Assembly (NCBI GenBank): GCA_029962745.1
Contig: CM057162.1
Coordinates: forward strand, 22,432,291 to 22,496,290
Reading direction: 5' to 3'
Origin: Echinometra lucunter
Lineage: Eukaryota > Echinodermata > Echinoidea > Camarodonta > Echinometridae
Length of the DNA: 64,000 nt
Positions 12,408-24,869 of this stretch are shown here, piece after piece (the stretch's first letter is position 1; each line of letters opens with the position of its first letter). Both the position numbers and the translations under genes were made by a program. The notes beneath the pieces are model-generated. The model was not told where the DNA came from. It saw nothing but the letters and a program-made list of their open reading frames with translations, and made no database searches.

Positions 12408-12746
12408 AGTGGCGTAGCTAGGATTTCATTTTAGTGGGGCGGTAGTGAGCACGCGAAGCGTGCATGTGAATCACTAACTGAGCGCGCGAAGCGCGCTCCC
12501 CCGGCGGAAGGGTGCAGGGAGGGGGTAGTTTCCCTCCCCCCCCCCCCCCCCCCCCCCCCGCGCAAAGCGCGGAAGCTCCGACGTTTCTTTGAATTGTTCC
12601 TTGTCTGCTCCCGCTCTTCTTACGTTCTCTTACCTTTTTCTTTTCTCGCTCCAACTTTTTTTCCTTAAATTTTTTCTTTCTTTTTTGTTGGCGTTTTGGA
12701 GGGGGTGACCGCCCCCATCGCCCCCCCCCTTAGCTACCCAGGTGCA
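12408..12746. mobile_element. small palindromic element with GCGAAGCGC motifs
   Basis: The left end CAGTGGCGTAGCTAGG and the right end CTTAGCTACCCAGGTGC are approximately inverted. The interior carries several short palindromes of the GCGCGAAGCGCGC type and a long C run. Non-coding. A MITE is the simplest reading; target duplication not identified. Confidence 0.45.
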
Positions 12747-13175
12747 CTCAGGAGCTTTTTGCAGTATTGATGGTTTGCAATTCTGTAAAAGAACACTATT
12801 TAGGACTACAAACTTAAAGCCCGTTTCTAGTTTTGGTAAATCTAAGAATATTCATTATCAGAGTTTGAATCCATTGTCAGATAAAACCAAGTGTTATATC
12901 ATAAAACACATTATTATTGATATTATGCGTGTTTTTTTGCCTTGCTATGCATGCTATTTGGGAAATTGTGAATGCGTTACTTAACAGTAGAAAGGGAGTC
13001 TAGGGAGAAGTAATGAAATTCCCGTGATCACTAATATGAAATTGAAAATAAACCATGGTTGAAATTTATTTGGGGGCTAACGCCCCACCAAGCTCCCCCC
13101 CCCCCCCCCCGCTCCAGTACGCAAGTGATATCTGATACTAGCCCGGGGTGGGGTATTCGCCAAATATGGTATTCG

Positions 13176-13213
<38 letters not shown>

Positions 13214-13339
13214 ATGGTATTTATTGATTCAATTTCATGTATCGCAGTTACAAGTAACTGAATATTGCACATGAATACTATATTGATGTAAGAAACAATT
13301 TCAAGAGATATCAAAATACAATCAACACCCGGCCCGGAT

Positions 13340-13713
13340 ATACACACTAAGAAAAAACTGCACCCTAAATGCAACACTGGCTGCACCTTTTTGGGTGCAA
13401 TCTTGCACCTCGGACGAAAAAAGGTGCAAAAATGCACCTTTTTGTTCCTGTTTGCACCCTGAAATGCCCGTTTGCATCCTAAAAGGTGCAACTTTGCAGC
13501 TTTTAGGGTGCAGAGATTTTTTTGGACAAAAAGGTGCAAATTTGCACCTTTTCTAAAAGGGCGCAACTCTGCACCCTTTAGGGTATAAAATGCCGCCAAT
13601 TGCATCATTAAAGGTGCAAAAAGCTTGAAAAAGGTGCAAATTTGCACCCTAAAAGGTCACCAGTGTTGCATTTGAAGGGTGCAAGATTGCACCTTTTTTT
13701 TCTTAGTGTGTAT
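13340..13713. mobile_element. palindromic element with GGTGCA/TGCACC core array
   Basis: Ends are TATACACACTAAGAAAAA and its reverse complement TTTCTTAGTGTGTATA. Between them the interior is a dense irregular array of GGTGCAAATTTGCACC-like self-complementary words on both strands, about fifteen in total. No coding capacity. Probably a non-autonomous DNA element whose core expanded from its own inverted motif. Confidence 0.65.
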
Positions 13714-14862
13714 AGAGGCCTGTACATCATCCGCGTAAATCACTTTCTGAAAAACACCCTATAAACGGGGATTAAGGTAGGGGTGGTTTGGATACCCTAA
13801 AAGAAGGAAACCCATGAACGATCTTAGAATTTTAGACCCTCAACGGGGAATATCTTGCATTGTCATGATTGTTTTTATAAACCCTATAAAGGGATTTCTT
13901 CAACTAGACGTTTTTCCGGTCAGAAAGGAAAAGGAAAAGAAAGAAAACATGCTAATAAACACATTACACAATATTCTCATTAAAAGAGAGGTAAACATGG
14001 TAAAGAAACTTTTTTATTCACAAAATACACAAAATAAGAGAGATTCTCAAATGTGTGCCCCTTTTCCGAGTCTGGGCCAAAGAACGTACCATAGCGCACC
14101 TGGGGAAAAAGCATGCACTCCAGGAAAACAAGGAGGACTAAAAAGAGAGGGGGGTGGTACTTTAAAGTAGAATCAATGTAATTTTTCATAAATATATTTT
14201 TCACAGCTTGCGCTTTTATCAATTATCTTGCACTTGTGTTCATTTTATTAAAACAAAGCAACTATCAGAAAATGATCAGGAAAAAACCCCTAAAGTTTCA
14301 AAAAAAAAAAAAAAAAAAAGAAATGTCGAGATCGAGTATGGGGGGATTTCCCTTGCCATTTCCATTTCACTTTTCTTATTTCCGTTTTCTAGTTACGTTT
14401 GCTGTTTATTTGCCACCGATTTGTCGACCAATTCTGGACCCCTCAGAAGAACAGCCTCCGGCTGATGAAGAGGGCAATCCAGCCCGTGAAAATAAAATGA
14501 ATAAGATTTGACTTAATTTTCATTCCATCGTCGGGGTCTATCAAATTTCCTACCCTTTCGGTGTATCTAACTTTGATACCACTACTGAATTTGATACCCC
14601 TTTTTTCTTCTGTTTTTTCCTGTTTTTGATACCCCTTACTGCCATGGATCCCCGGGTCCCCGTCCAGTGTTGAAAAACAACCCCTTTTCTGCGTTTTTGT
14701 TGTGACGCGGATGATGTACAGGCTTCAATCAACGTGATCAATATAAAATATGAATATGAATGTTCATGTATAAATAAATAAATAAACAAATAAATAAATA
14801 AATAAATAAATAAATAGATAAATAAAAGAATGAATGAAGTCTTATTTACCCATGGTACTCAC

Positions 14863-14896
<34 letters not shown>

Positions 14897-15030
14897 TGAA
14901 CGCGTTCACTTAGGGGTGAATTTTAGAAGAGAGTGCATTTAGAGTGAATCAAGAGTGAATTAAGAGTAAAAATTGTGATGTTCACTCTTTATTCACTCTT
15001 TGAGGGGTGACCTCAGGGATCACTCACATT
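13714..15030. other. non-genic stretch with simple repeats
   Basis: No supported gene. Contains A-runs (14298-14318 and 14864-14892), an AAAT microsatellite (about 14771-14825) and, at 14893-15025, a segment rich in GAGTGAA and its complement TTCACTC that may be another small palindromic element. Confidence 0.4.
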
Positions 15031-15031
15031 T

Positions 15032-15262
15032 TTTTTTTTTTTTTTTGAGAGTAGCCACTTCAGTTTTATCAACTGCTCTTCCAGCGGGCCCTGCATAAAA
15101 TAATGTTATTATTACCCTTCTCCGTTTCTTGTATGCCGAGCGCCTGGCTAGAAGGCAGAAGGTCGCATTTTCAAGTCTTTGGTATGACTCGGCCGGCAAT
15201 CGAACCCACGACCTTCCGTTCATGAGGCGGACGCTCTATCCATTGAGCCAACATGCCCAGTC
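15032..15262 (-). mobile_element. tRNA-derived SINE, minus strand
   Basis: Read on the minus strand from 15262, the sequence has an A-box-like TGGCTCAATGG near 15247 and a B-box-like GGTTCGATTGC near 15200 at tRNA-like spacing, an anticodon-loop-like CTCATGA, then an unrelated body, and a run of A at its 3' end (T run at 15031-15046 on +). This is the layout of a Pol III SINE with a tRNA-like head. It is not called a tRNA gene: the acceptor and anticodon stems are imperfect and the A-tail marks a retroposed copy. Confidence 0.65.
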
Positions 15263-15636
15263 TGTATACTGTATACCATTGATCTTATACGATATAATAC
15301 AATTAAAAATTTGGAAATGCATGTCATATAGTCATAATCATGCCAAGAAATAGTTGAACCAAAGAATGTCAGATATAGAGATAGAAATATAGAGGGAGGA
15401 AAATACAGAAAAGAAAGATGGAGAGGAGAGGGAAAGATTGAGAAAAGGAGAGAGGAAAAAAATAGATACAGGAGAAAGACAGGGAAAAGATTTAGGGGGA
15501 AAAGGAAGAAAGAGGGAGAGAGTAAAGAGGCAGACAGAAAGAAGAGGAAAAGAGGCCCTTGACAACGATTATACATACTGATAAAAATACAATGATACAT
15601 TGATCTTGATCTTGATGTCGTGGATGTACAAACGCC

Positions 15637-15808
15637 TGGGGCCCGTTGCATAAAACTTTTGCCAGACTTTTTTTTTGGCAGAAAAAAAAAAAAAAAAAAA
15701 AACTCTGGCAAATTTTTATGTAATGAAAACTCTGACATTTTTCCCCCCGTAGTTTCCTCAAATTTTGCCGTAAAAAACTCTGGCAAAAGTTTTATGCAAC
15801 GGGCCCCT
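15637..15808. mobile_element. short palindromic MITE (GGGCCCGTTGCATAAA ends)
   Basis: Left end GGGGCCCGTTGCATAAAAC is matched by the reverse complement GTTTTATGCAACGGGCCCC at the right. The interior repeats CTCTGGCAAA-type words inverted around a T/A-run centre. Non-coding, about 170 bp. Confidence 0.7.
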
Positions 15809-16352
15809 GGTGTGGCTATCCCATACATTTTTTGTTGTTGCAAAAACATGAATATTAAAAAGGTGTATACCCCATGATATAGAATATTCAAATATATGAT
15901 ACAATTCAAATATAATATAATATCAAATGTACATGTATATTAACCTCAAATTTATAACATACGGGGATATGCTACTCTAATGGGTCACTCTTTTTGCAAG
16001 AAATCCCTAAACAATGTCATAGGGTATGGTTTTAAACATGCCCCCACTTGACTATCATGACATTAAACAAGGGTGACTTTGGTCCTGCATATAACAAAGT
16101 CAATCTTTGAATGAAAATCCCTCACAATGGGTACCATTTTCTGCCAAAATGACCTTTAAAAATAGGTATGGGTATGGAGGCTTCATGATCAGCTGCACAC
16201 CCAAGTCCGAATCAAATCTGAGCTGAGGTACCGCCCCCCCCTCCCCCCCCCCCCCCCTCGATACTAGTACGTGCTTGGAGATTTTGTTTGTATGGATTTT
16301 TCCTCTCTTTTTTTTGCCACTTTAAAGACACCACGCTCGAAGAGTTAGGTTA

Positions 16353-19300
16353 ATGATTCGAAAAATGGCGAAAAGTTGTGAACATTCATCTTCTTTGAGA
16401 GGAAAACGTCGGAGAATGAAACGTCCAATGATGTCAGCATCAGAAAGCAAAGAAACAGAACTTTATTCTCTACATGAAATGTTCTCTGTGGTTTCTAGCC
16501 AGTTGACTCGAGAGGATTTTGTTGTCCTGAAAGATCTATATATCGGAAGCAAGGGCAAAATGGGCGATGAGCGTGGAAGAATAAATTGCCCCTCCGACCT
16601 CTTCTTCGCCATGGAAAGATCCGGATTATGCGATTCTTCGAACTTTAAAGAGATTTTGAATGTCTTGAGATTGATAACAAGACATGATTTGATTCCTTTC
16701 GTGACGAGAAGGAAAAGAAAACGAGGTAATGAAACGTTTGAGTAATTGCTAAAACAAAACAAAACAAAACAAAAAAGAACTCGACCGACATGCAATGACA
16801 TGCATGACATGACCGAGATATTTGTGCAATTAATTTGTGGCCTCCTGATTCCCTGAATGAAAATGAAAAGAAGTAACTGTGAGACCCCAAACTGTTAAAC
16901 CTTTTTTTTTACTGCCAGTCTTTGGGCCGGGGGGAAGGGGGGGGGGAGGCTTTGGAGGTAGAATTTTAAGTTAGTCATGTTTAGTCATTACTTAGTCTTA
17001 GATTTATGTTTTACTTTTAAACATGTTATAAACATGTTAAATATTCAGTAAAACTTACAGGGGAAAAGGGTACCTTGGTTAGAAATAGAAGATTGTGGAT
17101 GTTTCATTGTGTTTGGTGTAAAAGTGAACATCATTTATCAAATTTAATTGTATTTGTTGTGATATTCAACTGTTAGTGTTAGAATACAGATCTTGTTCAA
17201 TGCATTGCTTATTTCCTGACCTAGAGCGAACTGTAGTGTTATGCACTCCTCTCTCTAGCCCCCCCCCCCCCCCTCCGGCCTCCCCCCTCTTTTGTTTTTC
17301 TCCCCTCTTTCCCTTTCCACTCTTCTTCTGCTTCTGTCTCTGTTATTTTGTTTCCCTATTATAACCCCTCCAACTCTCCAAGTTCATCTATTTTCTTTCT
17401 CTCACATTACCTCCTCTCTCTCAATCCCAACCAATCTCTCATTCCTCCCTTCTGCTTGCATACCGTATCTCTCATTTCTCTCTCTCCCCCCCTCTTTTCC
17501 TCTCCTTCCTCCCTCTTTCATTTTTCTTCTCTGCCTCATTATTCCTCCCACCTCCCTCTTTTAATTTTTCTTTAACCCATTCGTGACAGGAATTATTTAA
17601 AGCCTAATTTGATCAGCTTTTATTCTTCAAATTGGCAACACCAAAATTTTTCTTTTATTGCTACATTTTTAAAATACAAAGTCATGTATCTGAAATAAAT
17701 ATGAATTGGCAAAAAGTATGAAGAGAATTCAAAAAGTTGCCAATTTGCAGGGGAAAATGGTGGTTTTAAAATTTCATTGCATTGCCAATTTAAGGATTTT
17801 AATGCTTATTTTCATTTGAGAAATTTTCAACATCGAACAGAAAATATTGATGCAACCAAAATTGGCACAGTTTGTGTAGAATTTTTTGCTCTTTTTACTC
17901 ATGTATTTGGAATGATTTCTAAGGCTCTGCATCAAAGGTTATAAGGCCAAACCACATAATGTGGACCTTCTGTCACGAATGGCTTAACCCATTCGTGACA
18001 GGAACTATTTAAAGCCTAATTTGATCAGCTTTTATTCTTCAAATTGGCAACACCAACATTTTTATTTTATTGCTACATTTTTCTTATAAAACGTCATGTA
18101 TCTGAAATGAATATAAATTGACACAAATTATGATGAGAAGTCAAAAAGTTGCCAATTTGCAGGGGAAAACGGTGATTTTAAACTTTCTATCACATTGCCA
18201 ATTTAAAGATTTTAATGCTTATTTTCCTTTTAAAAATTTTCAGCATCAAACAACGAATATTGACGCAACCAAAATGGGCACAGTTTGTGTAGAATTTTTT
18301 GCTCTTTCTGCTCATGTATTTGGTATGATTTTTAGGACTTTGCATCAAAAGATGTTAGGCCAAACCACAAAATGTGGACCTCTGTCACGAATGGGTTAAA
18401 CACCACATACTCAAGTTTATCTCTCCTCTCAAAACTAGACTCTGGGAAACAATACAGAAGGGAAATATAAACATAGTCCCTCCCTGCACAAGCAAAATAA
18501 TGGGAATCAACTCCAAAATGTACTAAGTACAACGAACACACTCTCTCCAGCGATAATGTTCTTTCTGGTCATCTATATCCCACCTTGAGGATCAGGACCA
18601 CGACTGGAACAGATTCAGATTCCTGTCTTTCTCTAATTTCTTCTCTTAATTCTGACCTCATACTCCTGTATTTCTCTCTCAGTAGTAACTTTTGCTTCCT
18701 GCATTTTTCAAGCACTTTATATACATGTAATGTAATTGACAACTTGTTAACTTCTGAACACACTTTCTGTCAGTCTGCATTCCTGTTAGATACATGACTT
18801 TTCATAAGGAAAATGAATTCGAAAGAACGAAAGCGGATCATGTACATGTAACTTGGGCTTTAATTTATTCCTGTTATGAAAGGATGAACTCTGTAAACAA
18901 ATCGCTCTCTATTTAAACAAACTTGTCCCTAGGGTTATGCTAACTTGAGATACCATGTCTCCTTTTCTCAACAGCTGTTGAAGACCCTGTGGACAAGTAC
19001 CTTGAACAGTGTACATCAGCATCAGGGCCTCCTCCGTGGAATCAAACCTCCAAATCGGGACATGTCTCATCATCGTCATCCTCTTCTTCCTCCTCCTCCT
19101 CCTCCTCCTCATCATCATCACCATCATCAATGTCTTCATCCGCATTAGAGCCCGCGTCAGCTCACACATGTTGCTGCAGTCAGTCACCTCATGCGACAAA
19201 CTGTCCCATGAATACTGATGATTTAGACTCTCATGCATGTAGCGTGCATACCAGAGCTATTGCTACAACGGCTGGATGTCATAGAACAGTTGGCATCTCA

Positions 19301-20401
19301 CCGGAAGCAAGAGGATTGCCACGGGAGAGACCCAAGCATACCTGTGGTATGATACTCTTTCTCTTTCGAGCCCATTAAAAGTAATATGTAACTTAGTTCT
19401 TGTAAGTAATATCCTGTCACGTTGCCAGGCCAACCCAAGCTGATTGAAAACTGGTCATAGTAAGGATCATTTGGGATGATGAAAAATACATAAGAAAAAA
19501 AGATTCTATTAAGTATAGACTGTTAAAAGTCCTAGGCTGTTACAAAATACCATGGTAAAAAGTTAAAAACAACTTGCACAAGAAACCCCACTTTTAGGAT
19601 ACATATACATGATATTGGCTGCAAAAATTTTGCCAGGTAACTTGAAGTACAGTGTAAGTACTAAGAATGGTTATGCCACCCAAGGTAGCTCCTACTTGGG
19701 TGACTTACATGGAAAAATATTGGGAAATTCTATAGCATGGTTAGACTTGACTTGCACAACCCCAAACGTCCAAAAGTTACACCTTTCACCGTGAACTAAA
19801 CCATTTTATGTTGTCTGCAGTTGGTCTTGTCAGTGTCACCATTGTATATAAACGAATACAAAATGCCTATGCCTTTGAATGAATATGGAAAAATGATGAT
19901 CATAGAACTTGTCAAAAGTTCCATGTAGCACCAAGATTATAATCTGCCTTCTGAATTCAAAACGACAAAAATAACTGCTTTGATCCCTTATCATGTGCTC
20001 TAATCTGTTATCCTGCACCTTATCTCTCCCTGTCAGATATCCGACTACGTGTACGTGCTGAATACTGCTGTCATGATAGTGCCCTCAGAGGTCAGCTTCA
20101 CTCCAACGAACGTGATCCACTGATGCGTCATCTAGAACTCTTCTCGCAAGCCAGCGCCATCCTCAAATCACGTGACCTGGGATCCATCGTATGTGACATT
20201 AAGTTTACAGAATTGACCTACCTGGATGCGTTCTGGCGGGACTACATCAACGGATCTCTTCTGGCTGCACTCAAGGATGTCTTTATCACCGATTCCCTGA
20301 GAGCCGCGGTAGGAGATGAAGCGATCAAACTCCTGGTCAATGTAGATGAAGATGACTATCGAGCAGGAAGAAGCAAACTTCTTCTAAATTTGATTAGTTG
20401 A
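16353..20401 (+). CDS. dedd: DEDD-like death effector domain protein, 3 coding exons
   Basis: Exons: 16353-16725, 18975-19346, 20037-20401, all with GT-AG borders and phase 1/1 joins, giving 369 aa from the first ATG. The ATG at 16365 has the better context (A at -3, G at +4) and gives MAKS..., so the protein is probably 365 aa; human DEDD is about 318. Residues 37-118 are a death effector domain starting LYSLHEMF and ending ITRHDLIPFVT, which carries the RxDL motif (RHDL). A basic KRRRMKR segment before it fits nuclear localisation. Exon 2 begins with VDKYLEQC, as in the family, and contains a poly-serine run. Exon 3 (residues 249-369) is the highly conserved DEDD/DEDD2 C-terminal region, e.g. 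RVRAEYC, SRDLGSI and LTYLDAFWRDYINGSLL. DEDD proteins link death-receptor signalling to the nucleus and bind DNA; that role is from the family. DEDD versus DEDD2 orthology is not resolved. Confidence 0.92.
17576..17983 (+). mobile_element. TTAA-flanked MITE family, copy A
   Basis: A 408-bp element with terminal inverted repeats starting CCCATTCGTGACAGG and ending in the reverse complement, flanked by TTAA (17572-17575 and 17984-17987). CCC ends plus TTAA duplication are the piggyBac signature, so this is probably a piggyBac-type non-autonomous element; no transposase is present. Located in intron 1 of the DEDD gene and sharing its right TTAA with copy B. Confidence 0.8.
17988..18395 (+). mobile_element. 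TTAA-flanked MITE family, copy B
   Basis: 408 bp, same orientation as copy A and directly abutting it through one shared TTAA (17984-17987); right TTAA at 18396-18399. Better preserved than copy A. It contains a 93-codon open frame (18118-18399) also seen in copies E and H; its stop codon is formed by the TTAA. Confidence 0.82.
19066..19140 (+). repeat. TCC/TCA microsatellite encoding poly-serine in DEDD exon 2
   Basis: A run of TCN codons (mainly TCC, TCT and TCA) encodes about 20 serines in a row in the linker between the death effector domain and the C-terminal domain. In-frame length variation here would change only linker length. Confidence 0.85.
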
Positions 20402-20649
20402 TGCCTACCACAGTTGAACTGCATCATGGTGAAAATGAGAATGGACAGTTGTGGCTTTTTATATAACCTGAAGGATCTTTACAGAAATTAATGGCACATC
20501 CACAATATCCTGATGAACTTGTTCAACTAAGCTTTTGCAAAGTAGTGTTGCTGCATGTACATATCCAGTATGTAGTGCACAGTTTTCATCAAAATGCTGC
20601 TTGTATTCAAACCATTTTCATCTCTATTTTTCTTGTTTTTTTTTCTTCA

Positions 20650-20655
20650 AATAAA
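20650..20655 (+). terminator. polyadenylation signal of the DEDD gene
   Basis: AATAAA about 250 bp after the stop codon at 20401, preceded by a T-rich stretch. It is the first canonical signal downstream of the last coding exon. Confidence 0.6.
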
Positions 20656-20659
20656 GCAT

Positions 20660-23230
20660 AATGCATATCAAATTGAAAACTCCCCTATGTAATTTCAAAG
20701 ATTATGACTTTGATAGTATTTTGAATAATAGTATAAGCACGTGTTGTGCAGTGCTTTACCAAATTTTACCTTGTCCCCACTTATTACATTATTACATGCC
20801 TTTTCTACCAGACATTGTGAAATGTTGGAAGACCAGACTGGAGTATCTTTTCAGGACATGTAGATGTCTCTTACAAATGAATTATTCAGTGCATACTTTC
20901 AAACAGTAGGATGTCACATATTTGTATTACATGTATGAACAGAGTTTTGGTAGGATCTCATAAACCATTCTTCGGAGTTCTTTGTTTTTAGCTGGTCAGT
21001 AGCAAGATACGTACCGTAAACAAAACTACTGGAATTCTGTGAAGTGCTTTCCCGTAGCTCTTCAAGTTGAATATTAAACACATGAAGGGCAAAATAAATT
21101 TTTATCTTGAGACGGTGGTGTAGAACTCCAACGTTGATGTACATTACACAGTGCAAAAGCAAGTGCAAAACCAATAAGAGTTCTGTGTACACGAAAAGCA
21201 TAAGGTAGGGTTGTGGTCGTTGTGTGGGGAGTTTGGGGTGGGGGTGGGGGTGGGGGTTGCGTTCCTGTCAGATATTTACACTGTAATTCCCCTGAAATCA
21301 GCCTCAGGAATGGAATATCACATATCCTCAAATGTATCTTTTTATGCAAGGCAGTCATTGTGAGACAATAGTGAGACTACATCCAGGGCTTGAATTAATC
21401 CAAGGCCACCAAGGCCATGGCCGTGGATGCCCTTTTGATTGCCCCCCTCAATGGCCTTGGAGATTGTTGGTGCCCTTTCTTATTCTTCCTATTTATGCTG
21501 TAACATAGGAATGTGCCCTACAGAAAAGTGGCCTTGCCCTAAAATTATTGAAATTTAAGGCCTGTACATCAATTTCGTGCCAGTTTTCTTTTCGCCTCCA
21601 AAACTTTACATGAGCTGTAAGCTCGTAACTTAATATTTCTGTGAGATACGGACTTGTACGTGCATTTCAAACTTTACAGCATAAGCAAAATATATTTTTT
21701 TCTTGGGGGGGGGGGGGAGGTATTGCTTGCAGTAAATTTTAAAACTTAGACCATGATGAGCAATAGGCAAGAATACATGTATTAGCAACTTACGCTTACC
21801 CATGGTATGAGTTCTTCGCATTGGGTCTAATGCTAATTTGTCGCATTCAGCTAGTCTAATGCATTTCAGCTACATGTACACCCACTTTATCTTCTGTCAA
21901 GCTATAGTCTGTTCCATTTTGTGTTTTAATACCCAACTTTGTGTATTATCCATGTGGGATAATCATCAGTCTGTCCAATTTTGATTTTGCTCGGTTTCTC
22001 ACTGAATCTGATGATCATTTGGGCTGCTTGTATTTTCCAGTATATTACCGTATGCAGGCCCTACAACAAAAATCCATATGGTCTTATACATGAATCCTTT
22101 ATACCAAATGGATATCACTTTAGACCAAATGGTCATTATACAAACTATTAAAGGGCAGCATTGAGATGGATTTAGGATCAGACAGTTTAGTATGGAGCCA
22201 AATGGCAGATGAATAATCATTATTTAAATTTGAGGGCTAATATAATTTCTCGATCACAGATCATGAGAAAATAAAATTATTTGAACCCATTGACTACTGA
22301 ATTCTTACAAGGCATATATGTTTTGTACAGGGACCACCCACTTCCAGTAAGCAACAGGTTAATATGTCATTTTCTTTAGTTAAGGAATATCCAGTATTTT
22401 GAGTGAGCATGAAATCATCTTGTTTTGAGTTTTCATGAACCGTTTTTTTACATGTATAAATCACTTTAGTTTGAAAATACATTATGATTAAAACTATATA
22501 ATGAACTGAACTGAACTGTATTTATTGAACGTCATTGATATTCATCAATATTGATGATGATGACAGTTTATTTGTGAATGAAATGTACAGTTCTTTATGA
22601 TTTTACTTTGTCAGTTATAAAGCTTATGTTCACACGAAACAGTAATGAAACACTTGGATAGGACAAATAGGTCAGTGAAAGCATTTTCTTGCATGAAGTC
22701 TTTGGCGTATAATTGGTTGAAAGTTTCTTTCCTGACAGACACATACTTTCCGCTCCACCGAGAATGTGGGGGAAAACCCAAAACCCAAACAACAAACAAC
22801 ATCAAAAGAAATAACAAAAATGCATGGGGGACAGGAGAGGGAGAGAGAGAGAGAGGAGAGGGAAATAATAATTTACCCACTCGAGCCAAGTTAATGAACA
22901 ATGAACTCTAAAAAATGAGGGGGGGGGTGGGAGTGTAATATTTTTGTAAAGTGCTTTAGAGACATGAGAGAAAGAAGATGGTACACAGCAGGAGGGGGCA
23001 GTTTCCCCCCAAGAAGGATGTACTTAGGTGGAAAAAAAAATCCAGAGTATAGAGTATTATTTCTAAATATAGAAATAATTTAGAAATGGCCACGCATGAT
23101 CATGGGAACTCCTGAAACTATAGATGTATGTATGTGTAAACACCGATGGTTAAATCCTTTCATAGACAATCAATTAAAACCTACTTTCTGAAACAGCTGA
23201 AGTGTCCTACTTCTCCAACATTCTTTCACC
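20660..23230. other. intergenic stretch between DEDD and BBX
   Basis: No exon is recognised. AT-rich sequence with G/C homopolymers (about 21240-21255, 21706-21719). GAACTGAACTGAACTG at 22503-22518 resembles the LINE tail motif. Open frames up to about 95 aa are unsupported. Confidence 0.4.
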
Positions 23231-23368
23231 CTGGGCTGCGTTTCATGAAACCGTCAAAAGTCTAAGTTCATGGACATCCCATTGAAACGTGTGTTAATTC
23301 TACAACACTCGTTTCAATGGGATGTCCAAGAAGTTAGACTTATGACGGTTTCGTGAAATGCAGCCCTG
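23231..23368. mobile_element. short palindromic MITE (GCTGCRTTTC ends)
   Basis: Left end GGGCTGCGTTTCATGAAACC pairs with GGTTTCGTGAAATGCAGCCC at the right; inner arms repeat GGACATCCCATTGAAAC in inverted form. A related short hairpin lies at 40238-40316. Confidence 0.7.
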
Positions 23369-23939
23369 TTCTCCTCATTAGATGACATTTGGCACATACC
23401 AGTAATGCACTTGACCTAATATTGTTGGTTGAGTAGTGGAAGGGGGGGGGGGGGAGAGCCAAAATTTTCTGTTAAAGTGAAACCATTGTAGGCTGTAGCA
23501 TCCAACCTTTGCAAAGTTTAACTTCTCAGAATTCATATGAAAGCAAAATGAGCCCAGTGGGAAAGATCCCACATCTGTTCCTATTCACTCTCTCCATCCT
23601 CACAACTTTGGACGTTGCAAAGGGATTTACCACATAAATTACTATTCCCTTGGAGTGTTTTCACCTCCCCATCCTTCCCCCTTCCCTCTCTTTCATACTC
23701 CTTCCCCCCCCCCCCCCCAATTCACTGCATATAGCCAAGTTCTGGATATGCCATGTACAGTTGTACTGACATCCACTCCCACATCCTTCCCCTAAAGCCT
23801 CCTCAACGCTGAAGTTGTACACTAGTACTCTATCCCATTCCTCCATCTCCCCCTCCTCCCCCTCCTCCCCCACCCCCCCCCCCCCCCCCCCCCCCGCCCC
23901 CACAAGATAGATCCCTGGGAGCATCACTTGGATGCAGCA

Positions 23940-24113
23940 AGTTCGATAGCTCGCTAGCGCTGCTGCTGCTCAAATTAGCTCAGCTAGCGCATAGGTAGCT
24001 AGCTCTCAGCGCTGAGAGGTCAAGTCAGGTCAATATGCAAATTGGCTGGATTGCGTTGACTTGCCTGGGACTCTTCGAAACATGACTTTGGACATCGTAT
24101 TTTATTGAATGAG
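23940..24113 (+). promoter_or_regulatory. probable 5' non-coding exon/promoter region of BBX
   Basis: The sequence ends in a strong splice donor, GAG|GTAAGTG (exon end 24113), and the next in-frame acceptor is TTTCTGCAG at 25660-25668, 21 bp before the BBX ATG. The segment contains an ATGCAAAT octamer at 24035-24042 (POU-factor type) and a nine-codon upstream ORF, 24082-24108, counting its stop. The transcription start is not determinable. An RNA-seq junction 24113/25669 would confirm the exon. Confidence 0.45.
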
Positions 24114-24869
24114 GTAAGTGATGATTTATGTTTTTGTTTGAGAGATATTGATTTAAGTGTGTTATGGGGGCTTGACATCCTATTCTATCGCTTATTTATT
24201 TCGTTTTGAGTGGAATTTAAGTGGAAAACATGTTTGATAGCGCACTCAATTTGTGGTGTGGAGCGGTTAAGAAGTCGCTCGTCTGCCCGTATGCGTAGGC
24301 TTCGTGTGTGTGCATTAGGACGGTGCTAGCTGATGTCTAGTCTGCATGCATTCGCATGTGGGTAGATTGCGACGCGATGCGAGAGAGCTAGAGAGAGAAA
24401 AAAAAACCAAAAAAAAAAAAAAAAAAAAAAAAAAAAACAGAATGACGTTAGACCTAGTGAACGTGCGTGGACAGAATTGAAGATGGCTGTCAATATAACT
24501 ATCAGTTAGATACTTATTTTGTTTTAGATTAAATAAATAATACTACTGTTGTTCCTTTATCTGAGCACTCAGAGTCAGACTCAATCATGTTTGTGACAGT
24601 TGTGTGCATGTGCTTGTCATTGTCAGCAGTGTATCGTGCAGATGACAAGTGAGACAGTGAACTTCACCATGTTGACAGTATATTGTTTTTTTGAAGGTGA
24701 CTTTATTTGTGTTTGATTAAAAGAAAAGTTCAGTAATTGGTACCTTTAGTCATTTAGTAACAGGTGCATGATGAATGGTGCACCTGGCTGGCCCTTAAAC
24801 TATTTTGCAGATCCAACTTTAGTACCTGAATAATTAAAGGATGAAACTAAGATATTTATAAGATGAATC

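Noticed and set aside
15180..15262. tRNA gene on the minus strand
   Set aside because: A- and B-box-like words are present, but the stems are imperfect and an unrelated body with an A-tail follows, so it is a SINE head.
15220..15909. 229-aa minus-strand frame
   Set aside because: It is driven by a purine/pyrimidine-biased stretch and runs through the palindromic MITE at 15637-15808 and a SINE; no domain recognised.
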